From: Bacteroidales bacterium UBA3824
Lineage (GTDB): Bacteria > Bacteroidota > Bacteroidia > Bacteroidales > UBA3824
Assembly: GCA_002393195.1 (NCBI GenBank)
Contig: DGIK01000105.1
Coordinates: forward strand, 1 to 62,042
DNA: 62,042 nt
Direction of reading: 5' to 3'
Below the pieces are notes generated by a model. That model was not told where the DNA came from. It worked only from the letters and a program-made list of their open reading frames with translations, and did not search any database. Position numbers and translations under genes: made by a program. Below are positions 17,806 to 25,267 of this stretch, piece after piece (within the stretch, counting starts at the first letter, position 1; every line of letters begins with the position of its first letter).

Positions 17806-17838
17806 TAGCATTAAATACTTAAACATTTTGGCTTGACC

Positions 17839-18177
17839 ATGAGCAGAAAGTTCAATACCAAAAAATTTTTAAAAGATGTGCTTAACAACAAGTATGCGCT
17901 TGTAATCGGCAACGAAAACATACTTGACCCCAAGATTGAGCCTACGAGGGACGTTCACCAGTATCTTTTGAGGATGGTGAACGAAAACTCCAGGGTGCAA
18001 TATGACAACTATTACGATATAGCCATCGACAAAAACGAACGCTCCAACCCCATCAGGCAACTGATAGACGACGGCGAAATCAAGTTTCGCGCATCTGACG
18101 TCTCCAAAGAACTGATGGCTCTGCTCGAAACTCGCCTGTTCACCACCGTATTGACTACCACAACAGACGGATACTAG
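17839..18177 (+). CDS. N-terminal SIR2-like part of a SIR2/TIR protein, ended by in-frame TAG
   Basis: Encodes 112 residues from ATG 17839 (TTG 17833 is a possible earlier start). The pattern is that of an N-terminal SIR2-like fold: KDVLNNKYALVIGNENILD as first strand and P-loop-like turn, helices, and then LLETRLFTTVLTTTTDGY, equivalent to the F-x-T-V-L-T-T-N/T-x-D segment of SIR2_2 domains. The canonical NAD-binding GAGxS is replaced by VIGNE, so this half may be degenerate. TAG at 18175-18177 ends it exactly where relatives continue. The downstream ORF is in the same frame and resumes with EAAMKKIWG, as expected for one protein of about 443 residues. See the findings for the amber codon. 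Confidence 0.65.
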   Translation: MSRKFNTKKFLKDVLNNKYALVIGNENILDPKIEPTRDVHQYLLRMVNENSRVQYDNYYDIAIDKNERSNPIRQLIDDGEIKFRASDVSKELMALLETRLFTTVLTTTTDGY

Positions 18178-18186
18178 GAAGCCGCA

Positions 18187-19170
18187 ATGAAAAAGATATG
18201 GGGCAAAGACCTCCGCGTAGTCAATATCTACGACAAGGAGACCGTGGACGAATTGCAAACGGCATTGAAAAACTGCCGCCGTGGCAAAAAATACATTCAG
18301 CCTACCCTGATATACGTATTTGGCAAACTCGACGAAGAAGACCTCGCCAAAAAATACATCAAGACCGACGCCGACGCCATCCTGCTCATCGAAAAATGGA
18401 TGCGCATGGACGTGGAGGCAAACAATGAGATGCTCGAATTTATCCGCAGCAAGCGTCATCTGGCACTTGGTTGCAAATTCGACAACTGGTACTTCCATTT
18501 TTTCTGGTACGTCTTGACGGGCGTCACCAAGAGCGGCGAGGAAAACAATTACGACGGCATGGGCGAAGTGGCTTTCACCATCGACAAGGAAGACAAGACG
18601 GAGAGCCGACTGTACCAATTCCTTAACCAAACCGACATCTGCGTACTTGGCGACGCCACCGATTTCATCACCAACATCACCAAAACACTTACAGAAGACA
18701 CCGAGGACGCACCTTTCCGCAAACAGATAGAGGACGCCCGCCGGCAGGGCGGTGTGTTCATTTCGTATTGCAGCAAGGACGCGCTTACCGCATGCCAACT
18801 GTTTTACCAACTCAGCGACAAGAAATACGACGTATGGCTCGACAATGCGCGACTATATGGCGGCGACAAATACGAAACTGTGATAGCCGACGCCATCAGC
18901 GCAGCCAAGGTGGTGATTACCGTGCTTTCGCCCAACGTAGCCGAAGACCTCAAAAACGACTCCACAAACCATTATTACAACAAAGAATGGCGCATAGCGC
19001 AGCAGTTTGACGACAAGACAATAATCCCATTGGCTGTCAACGGCTACGACCTGCGCGACGGCTACCACCAGGTATATAAAAAGATAGTGAACCAGAAGGC
19101 GTCTGGCATAGACCTTATGGATCCCGAGGGATTCTCCAAACTAATTGATTCAATCGACGAACACTTGTAA
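18187..19170 (+). CDS. SIR2-like C-terminal part plus TIR domain
   Basis: Encodes 327 residues in the same frame as the preceding ORF, separated by one TAG. Residues 1-170 complete the SIR2-like region (QPTLIYVFGKL, then DADAILLIEKW and HLALGCKFDNWYFHFFWYVL). Residues 188-320 form a TIR domain: GGVFISYCSKDALTACQLFYQLSDK, VWLDNARLYGG, AISAAKVVITVLSP and the KEWRIAQQF box. TIR domains in bacterial conflict systems cleave or convert NAD+. The ATG at 18187 is preceded by AGGAAG, unusual for this phylum, so reinitiation after the TAG is possible. The STAND gene begins 4 nt after the stop codon, which implies coupled translation and a joint function as effector and sensor. Confidence 0.75.
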   Translation: MKKIWGKDLRVVNIYDKETVDELQTALKNCRRGKKYIQPTLIYVFGKLDEEDLAKKYIKTDADAILLIEKWMRMDVEANNEMLEFIRSKRHLALGCKFDNWYFHFFWYVLTGVTKSGEENNYDGMGEVAFTIDKEDKTESRLYQFLNQTDICVLGDATDFITNITKTLTEDTEDAPFRKQIEDARRQGGVFISYCSKDALTACQLFYQLSDKKYDVWLDNARLYGGDKYETVIADAISAAKVVITVLSPNVAEDLKNDSTNHYYNKEWRIAQQFDDKTIIPLAVNGYDLRDGYHQVYKKIVNQKASGIDLMDPEGFSKLIDSIDEHL

Positions 19171-19174
19171 GAAA

Positions 19175-22100
19175 ATGACCGACACATACAACCCTTGGGC
19201 GGGACTCGCCTCATACGAAGACCCGAAGACCGCCAAACAAAAACTGAAATTCTGCGGACGAGACGACGATAGTTACGACCTCGCTCGCCTCATCATGGGC
19301 AACGTTTTTGTTACCTTGTACGGAAAGAGCGGCATAGGCAAGACCTCGTTGCTCAATGCCGGTGTGTTCCCCGAATTGAGACAGGAGCAATACTCCCCCG
19401 ACAGCCTGCGCCTCGGCATCAGGGACGAGGAGCATCCCCAATCATATCAGGCAATGATTATAGAAGCCGCAGAGCGCATTGCCACCAAGACCAATACCAT
19501 CAACGTAATCGCCGAGCAGAAAGACCCGCAAGCCATCGATTACCTCTGGAACTACTTCGCCCGCCATCGTTTCTACGACAAAAACGACGACCCAACCACG
19601 CCTGTATTTGTGTTCGACCAGTTTGAAGAAGTGTTTCGCGGGCATCGCGACGAGGCAGAAATCCTTTTGAAACAATTAGACTACCTCAACGACAAAGACC
19701 ACGCCCTCGACCGTTGCGAAATCGACGGACAGACATACCGCTACGAACAAAATTTTCGTTTTGTAGTATCAATCCGAGAAGACGACCTCTACCTCCTGGA
19801 AGACAGCATAGACAATTGCTACCTGCCCGCCCTCAAACGCTGCCGCTACCGTCTCCGCAGCCTCACCGAAGAAGGGGCACGCGACGCCATCCTGATTCCG
19901 GGCAAAGGTCTGTTCAATGACAACGACAAGCAACCTATAACCGACGCCATCATCAGCAAATCGCGCAACGACGACGGCAGCATAAGCACCAACATCATTT
20001 CACTGCTTTGCAGCCGAATTTATGTCGATTTCAAAAAATCCGGCGAAAACCACATTTCGCCATTGCTCGTTGACAACTTCCTGAAAGGCAACCCCTTTGA
20101 AAAATTTTACAACGAGGCTACACGCGGATTCTCCGACCGTGAAAAATCATACATCGAAGACAATTTCGTGGACAGCAACGGCCGCCGCAACTCCATCCCA
20201 GAGAGCAATTTCTTAAAGCACGTCCCCAACGGCGCGACACTCCTCGAAGGCGACAAACGCATCCTCCAACGCACCAGTACATCGTCTGATGGCAAAAACA
20301 ACAGGGTGGAATTGATTCACGACTCATTCTGTGATCCGCTATTGAAACTAAAAGAAAAAAGGATACGCAGGAAACGCTTATTATTGGTGGCCACCGTACT
20401 TGGCGTGGCATTGCTGTGCATTGGCGTTGCAAGTTACATACTATACCAATCCAATCGCATCAGCCATCAAGATACCACAATCGTCCAACAACAAAGCACC
20501 ATCGACCAATACAATGAAGACCTTCTCCGTGAGCGAGATTCGCTGAGGCGAATGAATGAGAATCTAAATACAACTTTGCAGAACTTGGCAATTGCAAATC
20601 GTAGGTCGGACAGCGCAAACAAACAACTGCAACTCGTAAACCTTCAAATGGAGAGCGCGAACAGTGCATTGCAACTTGCAAACATTCAGATGGACAGCAA
20701 GAACGCCGAGTTGCAAATCAAAAACCGACAAATGGACAGTGCAAATACAGTCTTGGATCTGCAAGGGCAAAAACTTCGCACCAACGAATCGAGGATCCTC
20801 GCGGACAAAGCGAATGATTTGGCTGACCAAGGCGACTCCTATCTTGCAAGGTTGCTTGCATTGCAGGCATTGCCGCCCAACAGGCCATACACCAATGAAG
20901 CCGAATACGCATTGCGCAAAGCGTCGCAATACGACAACGCCATCCTTCGCGGGCATACCGACTGGGTGCCTACAGTCTCTTTCAGTAACGACGGCAAATA
21001 CATCGTGTCGGCATCCAAAGACGAGACGGTAAGGGTTTGGGATTCCAAGACGGGACAGCAGATGGGCGACCCAGTGGATGGTCACGCGGCATCGTTCAGC
21101 CCCGACGGCAGACAAATCGTGTCGGCAACCAACGACAACACCCTCAAAATTTGGGACGCCAAGACAGGACGTCAAGTGGGAAGCCCATTGAAAGGACATG
21201 ACGACTGGATATATTCCGCCACATTCAGCCCCGACGGCAAATACATCGTGTCGGCATCCAAGGACACCACAGTCAGGATTTGGGACGCAAAGACCGGTCA
21301 ACAAGTGGGAAAACCGTTGTATGGACATTCAGAAGAAGTATATTCCGCCACATTCAGCCCCGACGGCAAATACATCGCATCGGCATCCATGGACAAGACC
21401 GTCAAAATCTGGGATGCGAAGGCAGAGCAGCAATCGGGCAAAACATTGAAGGGGCATACCGACAGGGTCAATTCCGCAGCTTTCAGTCCCAACGGCAAAC
21501 GCATCGTGTCGGCATCCTGGGACAAGACCGTCAGGATTTGGGACGCAAAAACCGGTCTGCAAGTGGGAAAAACATTGAAAGGTCACACCGACAAGGTGTA
21601 TTCAGCTGCTTTCAGCCCCGACGGCAGATACGTCGTATCGGGTTCCAGGGATGAGACGGTAAGGATATGGGACACAAAAACGGGTCAGCAAGTGGGTAAG
21701 CCGCTGGAAGGCCATACAGGAGCTGTCTTTTCTGTAACATTCAGTCCCGACGGCAAATACATCGTGTCGTCATCATACGACAAGACGGTAAGGATTTGGG
21801 ACGCAAAGACCGGACTGCAAGTGGGAAGCGCAATGGACGGACATTCAGGCGAAGTAACGTACGCAGCTTTCAGCCCCGACGGCAAAAACATCGTGTCGTC
21901 ATCCGCTGACAGCACGGCAAGGATTTGGGACGCCAAGACGGGACAGCAGGCGGGAACAACATTGGCTGGACATACAGGGCCTGTACGTTTTGCCTCGTTC
22001 AGTCCCGACGGCAAGTACATAGTGACGGCATCATGGGACAAGACCGCAAGGATTTGGGACGCCAAGTCGGGTCATCAGGTAGGCTCACCATTGGAGGGAC

Positions 22101-22798
22101 ACACAGACTTTGTACGCTCCGCCACATTCAGTCCTGACGGCAAATACATCGTTACAGCATCATGGGACAAAACGGTCAGGATTTGGGACGCAAAGACAGG
22201 ACAACAGGTGGGCAACCCATTGGAAAGCCATACCGACTGGGTGGAATCCGCCTCATTCAGTCCCGACGGCAAATACATCGTCTCGGCGTCCTGGGACAAG
22301 ACTGCAAGGATATGGGACGCCAAGACGGGACAGCAGGTGGGTTCATCATTGGTGGGACATACAGATTATGTCAACTCCGCCTCTTTCAGCACAGACGGCA
22401 GATACATCGTGACGGCATCTTGGGACAAGACCGTCAGGATTTGGGACACAAAGACAGGTCAGCAAGTGGGAACTACTCTCAAAGGACATGACGACATAGT
22501 AAATTCAGCCTCATTCAGTCCCGACGGCAAATACATCGTCTCGGCATCCAAGGACAAGACGGTAAGGATTTGGGACGCGGCGACCGGGCAACAGGTGGGC
22601 AGCCCATTGGAGGGGCAAATTGGCGGCGTAGTGTCAGCCTCATTCAGTCCCGACGGCAGATACATCGTCTCGGCATCCAAGGACGAAATCAAAATATGGG
22701 ACTTTCCGCCCTACCAGGAGTTAATCGAATCAACCCAAGAGCGTTTCCAAAACCGTGAACTTACACCCGAAGAGCGTCGGAAGTATTATTTGGAATAA
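19175..22798 (+). CDS. Membrane-anchored STAND NTPase with 14 WD40 repeats
   Basis: The protein has 1207 residues from ATG 19175 (an upstream in-frame start at 19145 would overlap the TIR gene). Residues 10-400 are a STAND (novel STAND, NACHT-like) NTPase: GRDDDSYDLARLI, Walker A YGKSGIGKTS at about 49-58, Walker B PVFVFDQFEEVF at about 143-154, and the sensor VVSIREDDLYLLED. Residues 401-424 are one TM helix. Residues 440-545 are a coiled coil with a 14-residue repeat (LQLVNLQMESANSA type). Residues 590-1207 hold 14 WD40 blades, enough for two seven-bladed propellers. Such proteins detect an invader-derived or cellular signal and oligomerize to trigger the associated effector, here presumably the SIR2/TIR protein. 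Ligand unknown. Confidence 0.85.
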   Translation: MTDTYNPWAGLASYEDPKTAKQKLKFCGRDDDSYDLARLIMGNVFVTLYGKSGIGKTSLLNAGVFPELRQEQYSPDSLRLGIRDEEHPQSYQAMIIEAAERIATKTNTINVIAEQKDPQAIDYLWNYFARHRFYDKNDDPTTPVFVFDQFEEVFRGHRDEAEILLKQLDYLNDKDHALDRCEIDGQTYRYEQNFRFVVSIREDDLYLLEDSIDNCYLPALKRCRYRLRSLTEEGARDAILIPGKGLFNDNDKQPITDAIISKSRNDDGSISTNIISLLCSRIYVDFKKSGENHISPLLVDNFLKGNPFEKFYNEATRGFSDREKSYIEDNFVDSNGRRNSIPESNFLKHVPNGATLLEGDKRILQRTSTSSDGKNNRVELIHDSFCDPLLKLKEKRIRRKRLLLVATVLGVALLCIGVASYILYQSNRISHQDTTIVQQQSTIDQYNEDLLRERDSLRRMNENLNTTLQNLAIANRRSDSANKQLQLVNLQMESANSALQLANIQMDSKNAELQIKNRQMDSANTVLDLQGQKLRTNESRILADKANDLADQGDSYLARLLALQALPPNRPYTNEAEYALRKASQYDNAILRGHTDWVPTVSFSNDGKYIVSASKDETVRVWDSKTGQQMGDPVDGHAASFSPDGRQIVSATNDNTLKIWDAKTGRQVGSPLKGHDDWIYSATFSPDGKYIVSASKDTTVRIWDAKTGQQVGKPLYGHSEEVYSATFSPDGKYIASASMDKTVKIWDAKAEQQSGKTLKGHTDRVNSAAFSPNGKRIVSASWDKTVRIWDAKTGLQVGKTLKGHTDKVYSAAFSPDGRYVVSGSRDETVRIWDTKTGQQVGKPLEGHTGAVFSVTFSPDGKYIVSSSYDKTVRIWDAKTGLQVGSAMDGHSGEVTYAAFSPDGKNIVSSSADSTARIWDAKTGQQAGTTLAGHTGPVRFASFSPDGKYIVTASWDKTARIWDAKSGHQVGSPLEGHTDFVRSATFSPDGKYIVTASWDKTVRIWDAKTGQQVGNPLESHTDWVESASFSPDGKYIVSASWDKTARIWDAKTGQQVGSSLVGHTDYVNSASFSTDGRYIVTASWDKTVRIWDTKTGQQVGTTLKGHDDIVNSASFSPDGKYIVSASKDKTVRIWDAATGQQVGSPLEGQIGGVVSASFSPDGRYIVSASKDEIKIWDFPPYQELIESTQERFQNRELTPEERRKYYLE
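20942..22710 (+). repeat. Array of 14 WD40-coding repeats of about 129 bp
   Basis: The DNA repeats at about 129 bp (43 codons), with near-identical blocks encoding FSPDGKYIVSASWDKTVRIWDAKTGQQ variants. Differences concentrate in the residues after GH and at the blade end. Blade 2 lacks 5 residues between the GH and the FSPDG strand (15 bp, in frame), and the last blade is shortened to IKIWDF. The high identity indicates recent expansion or gene conversion. Confidence 0.85.
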
Positions 22799-22823
22799 GA
22801 CACGGATTTGTAACGAATATTAT

Positions 22824-22851
22824 GTAGAGACGCAAAATTTTGCGTCTCTAC
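22824..22851. repeat. 28-nt perfect palindrome, GAGACGCA...TGCGTCTC family
   Basis: The palindrome has arms GTAGAGACGCA and TGCGTCTCTAC around AAATTT, 25 nt after the STAND stop codon. It shares its arms with the element at 4017-4038, but the core has changed from CGGCCG to AAATTT while staying self-complementary. It could act as a weak terminator. The following 150 nt to the next gene hold only an imperfect inverted repeat (TCTAAAAAG with CTTTTTAG, near 22917-22960). Confidence 0.8.
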
Positions 22852-23004
22852 GGCGGCGGGGCGGCACAATTAGCACAATTTTCACGCACATCATCCAGAC
22901 ACAAAAAAAAGAACTGTCTAAAAAGACGCCGGTCATTCCCGAACTTCTTTTTAGGCAATTCTTTGGGCGACGGTCGTGCGCCTAACGTAAAGCCAAAGAC
23001 ATTG

Positions 23005-23205
23005 TTAGTCAGTCTCTTCGAGCGTGAAGATGTCTTCGAGCCTCACTTTGAAATACCGGGCGATTTTGAGGGCAAGCACGGTGTTGGGGATAAACTTGCC
23101 GGTCTCTATCGCGTGTATGGTCTGACGTGAAACGTCAACGCGCTCCGCCAATTCGGCCTGCGTGATTTTCTTCTTAGCACGCTCCACTCGTATCGTATTT
23201 TCCAT
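23005..23205 (-). CDS. Small XRE-family transcriptional regulator
   Basis: A 66-residue protein that is almost only a Cro/C1-type HTH: MENTIRVERAKKKITQAELAERVDVSRQTIHAIETGKFIPNTVLALKIARYFKVRLEDIFTLEE, read here in short segments. The start at 23205 was chosen because upstream codons (to 23271) lack similarity and are AT-rich. This type of short regulator (with a C-terminal DIF motif) is often found beside membrane proteins of unknown function. It is convergent with the STAND gene and downstream of the HAD gene on the same strand, 126 nt away. Its target is unknown. Confidence 0.85.
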   Translation of the reverse strand: MENTIRVERAKKKITQAELAERVDVSRQTIHAIETGKFIPNTVLALKIARYFKVRLEDIFTLEETD

Positions 23206-23331
23206 AATAGAGAGTATTAATTTGTTTTTACATATAATTATTTGGTTGTACTTTCGCAAATACCATACCATTAAACAAGTACGGTTGTTATTTTTTCAAC
23301 TATTGTTGCATTTTTTTGTGCATTACTGACA

Positions 23332-23979
23332 TTATGCAAACAACTCCCCTACCAAATTGCCAATTTCACGGAAATCTTGTATGGTATAAGGTTCTTTTTG
23401 TAAACGGGAATCCTGCGAAATCCGCGCTATGAACCTGACTCCCGCATCCGCCGCAGCATCACGGTCAGTGATTGCGTCGCCCACAAAGAGCGCGTCGGAC
23501 TTGGAGATGGAATATTTTTGGAGCATGGTGCGCACGTGTTCCGCCTTGAGGGTCGGCGAGCCGAGCACCTCGGTAAAATATTTGTCAAGGCCTTTTGCAG
23601 CCACAATACGCCTCATCTCGTCCTGCGGCGTGCCCGACGACACAAAAATCTTCGCCTTGCCATGCCACTCTTTCAAAAAATCCTCCACGCCAGCCACGAG
23701 CGGAGCTTTCACGACCTCCTGCTCCACCCACGCGGTGAACCTTTCGCACATCATCTTGTGCTCCTCCTCCCCTATCTCGCGGTTGAGAAACATACGGTGC
23801 GCTATCGGGAATATCTTCACCCTCGATACGCCGCCGTGCTGCAAGTGATATTCGAGCACCTTGGAGGCAATCTCGTCGCCAAACTCCTTGTAAGAATTGT
23901 AATAAGCGTCGTTTTTAATCTGGCAACTCTCGCAGATGACGCCGTCAAAATCCAAAAAAATTGCTTTTAAATGTACCAT
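23332..23979 (-). CDS. HAD-superfamily hydrolase (phosphatase/phosphomutase-like)
   Basis: A 215-residue soluble protein with all HAD motifs: motif I FLDFDGVICES (nucleophile Asp in DFDGV), motif II KIFVSSGTP, the motif III Lys region after LKAEHV, and motif IV FVGDAITDRDAAADAG. The helical cap between motifs I and II (about residues 15-85) places it in the beta-phosphoglucomutase/Gph-like subclass I. It dephosphorylates a small phospho-metabolite or isomerizes a sugar phosphate. The exact substrate is not readable. It is an isolated gene. Confidence 0.85.
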   Translation of the reverse strand: MVHLKAIFLDFDGVICESCQIKNDAYYNSYKEFGDEIASKVLEYHLQHGGVSRVKIFPIAHRMFLNREIGEEEHKMMCERFTAWVEQEVVKAPLVAGVEDFLKEWHGKAKIFVSSGTPQDEMRRIVAAKGLDKYFTEVLGSPTLKAEHVRTMLQKYSISKSDALFVGDAITDRDAAADAGVRFIARISQDSRLQKEPYTIQDFREIGNLVGELFA

Positions 23980-24086
23980 ATTGTTGATAAATTACGCCGC
24001 AAATTTACAAAAAGAAACGTAAACGCAAAAATTTTTATTGCATGTGCACGGCTAAATGAATCGAACAAGATATTTTAAATAATTTT

Positions 24087-24117
24087 TTGTAAATTTAAAA
24101 ATTTTGAACTACCTTTG
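24087..24117 (+). promoter_or_regulatory. Promoter of the surface-protein operon
   Basis: TTG at 24087-24089, a 20-nt spacer and TACCTTTG at 24110-24117. Because the predicted transcript starts near 24124, the reading frame must start at 24154 or 24172 and not at 24115. Confidence 0.7.
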
Positions 24118-24171
24118 CGCAATGTTGGACAGCAAAGACAAAATCTGCCGACAATGGGCAACTCAAAGATA

Positions 24172-25266
24172 ATGAAGACACTCATCAACATACTCCTCAC
24201 AACCCTAATCCTCATCGCGGCGACATCTAGCAATGTCCTCGCGCAGAACGATTTACCACAAGGCTCGGCGCGCACCAGCAAAGCCGACACCGACACAATA
24301 TCCACATTATTCCAACGCCTGCAGACTCTGTATGAAGCCGACAAATACCACGACGTACTGCAACTTTCGGAGGAAATACAAAACCAGCCGCACCTCACAA
24401 AAGACCAAAAACAGGAACGCCTCAAATACACCCTCGCCGCCTTCAAGTTGCTCGACTACGACAACGAAGCCGACAGCATCGCAAAACTTTTCCTCAAAAA
24501 AGACCCATTCTACGTCCCGACTAACGACGATCCGGTGCCATTCCAGAATGTATTAAACGGCTACACCACAAGACCAATGTTTTCGGTATGGATGGCGGGC
24601 GGCTGGCACAACGTAGAACCATTCAACGACACCATACGCACTATCATCGACACCACATTCCGCACACCGAAATATAAAATGAACGGCCTTACGGTGCAAT
24701 TCGGTTTTGAATATCGCCCTCTCAAAATTTTCTCCATATCAATCGCGCCATCATTGGTATCCTACACCCTCAACCGAACCATACAGCGCACCGACATCGC
24801 CACATTCCACTACAACGAATCAAGCACTGTATTCACATTGCCGCTGCTGGTAGAAGCGTCCTGGTACAGAAAGCGCGAAATCTTAGTGCCATCAGTATAT
24901 GCAGGCGCACAACTGAAGACCGTTCTATATTCCGAATACGAGGCATATACCCAAACCGTCAGCATCAAGGATATCAAAAAAGAGTCCGTGGAAAATACCG
25001 ACGTCAAAAACAAAAACAACTACTCCCTGCTTGGCGGCTTCCGCATCAACTACAACCACCGGCGCATGACATTTTTCGCCGACCTCGGATGGGCTATCGA
25101 CATGCGGACATACAGCAACCAAAACAAAAAATACCAAAACCTCGACCTGTTTTACCAAAACTTCTACATCCCCGACATATATCGGATATTGGAGACCACA
25201 ATAAAATTTGGCATCAAGGTAAACATCAAATACAAAACTATTGCTAAACACAACTACGAATACTAA
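24172..25266 (+). CDS. Predicted outer membrane beta-barrel protein with helical N-terminal region
   Basis: The protein has 364 residues from ATG 24172, chosen because it begins a clean signal peptide (MKTLINILLTTLILIAATSSNVLAQ) and lies after the predicted promoter. ATG 24154 is the alternative. Residues 30-130 are helical and TPR-like (TLFQRLQTLYEADKYHDVLQ, LLDYDNEADSIAKLFLKKDPFYVP). From about residue 135 alternating strands with aromatic belts (MFSVWMAGGWHN, GLTVQFGFEYRPLKIFSISIAPSL, LLGGFRINYNHRRMTFFADLGWAID) indicate an outer membrane barrel. It is the first gene of a three-gene operon with two lipoproteins, the next starting 1 nt after its stop. I do not recognise a characterised homolog. 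Confidence 0.65.
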   Translation: MKTLINILLTTLILIAATSSNVLAQNDLPQGSARTSKADTDTISTLFQRLQTLYEADKYHDVLQLSEEIQNQPHLTKDQKQERLKYTLAAFKLLDYDNEADSIAKLFLKKDPFYVPTNDDPVPFQNVLNGYTTRPMFSVWMAGGWHNVEPFNDTIRTIIDTTFRTPKYKMNGLTVQFGFEYRPLKIFSISIAPSLVSYTLNRTIQRTDIATFHYNESSTVFTLPLLVEASWYRKREILVPSVYAGAQLKTVLYSEYEAYTQTVSIKDIKKESVENTDVKNKNNYSLLGGFRINYNHRRMTFFADLGWAIDMRTYSNQNKKYQNLDLFYQNFYIPDIYRILETTIKFGIKVNIKYKTIAKHNYEY

Positions 25267-25267
25267 A

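Noticed and set aside
17833..19170. Programmed frameshift in the SIR2/TIR gene
   Set aside because: Both parts are in the same frame; the interruption is a single in-frame TAG and needs no frameshift.
20564..22692. Minus-strand repeat-containing ORFs opposite the WD40 array
   Set aside because: Their repetitive nature comes from the 129-bp WD40 units on the plus strand.
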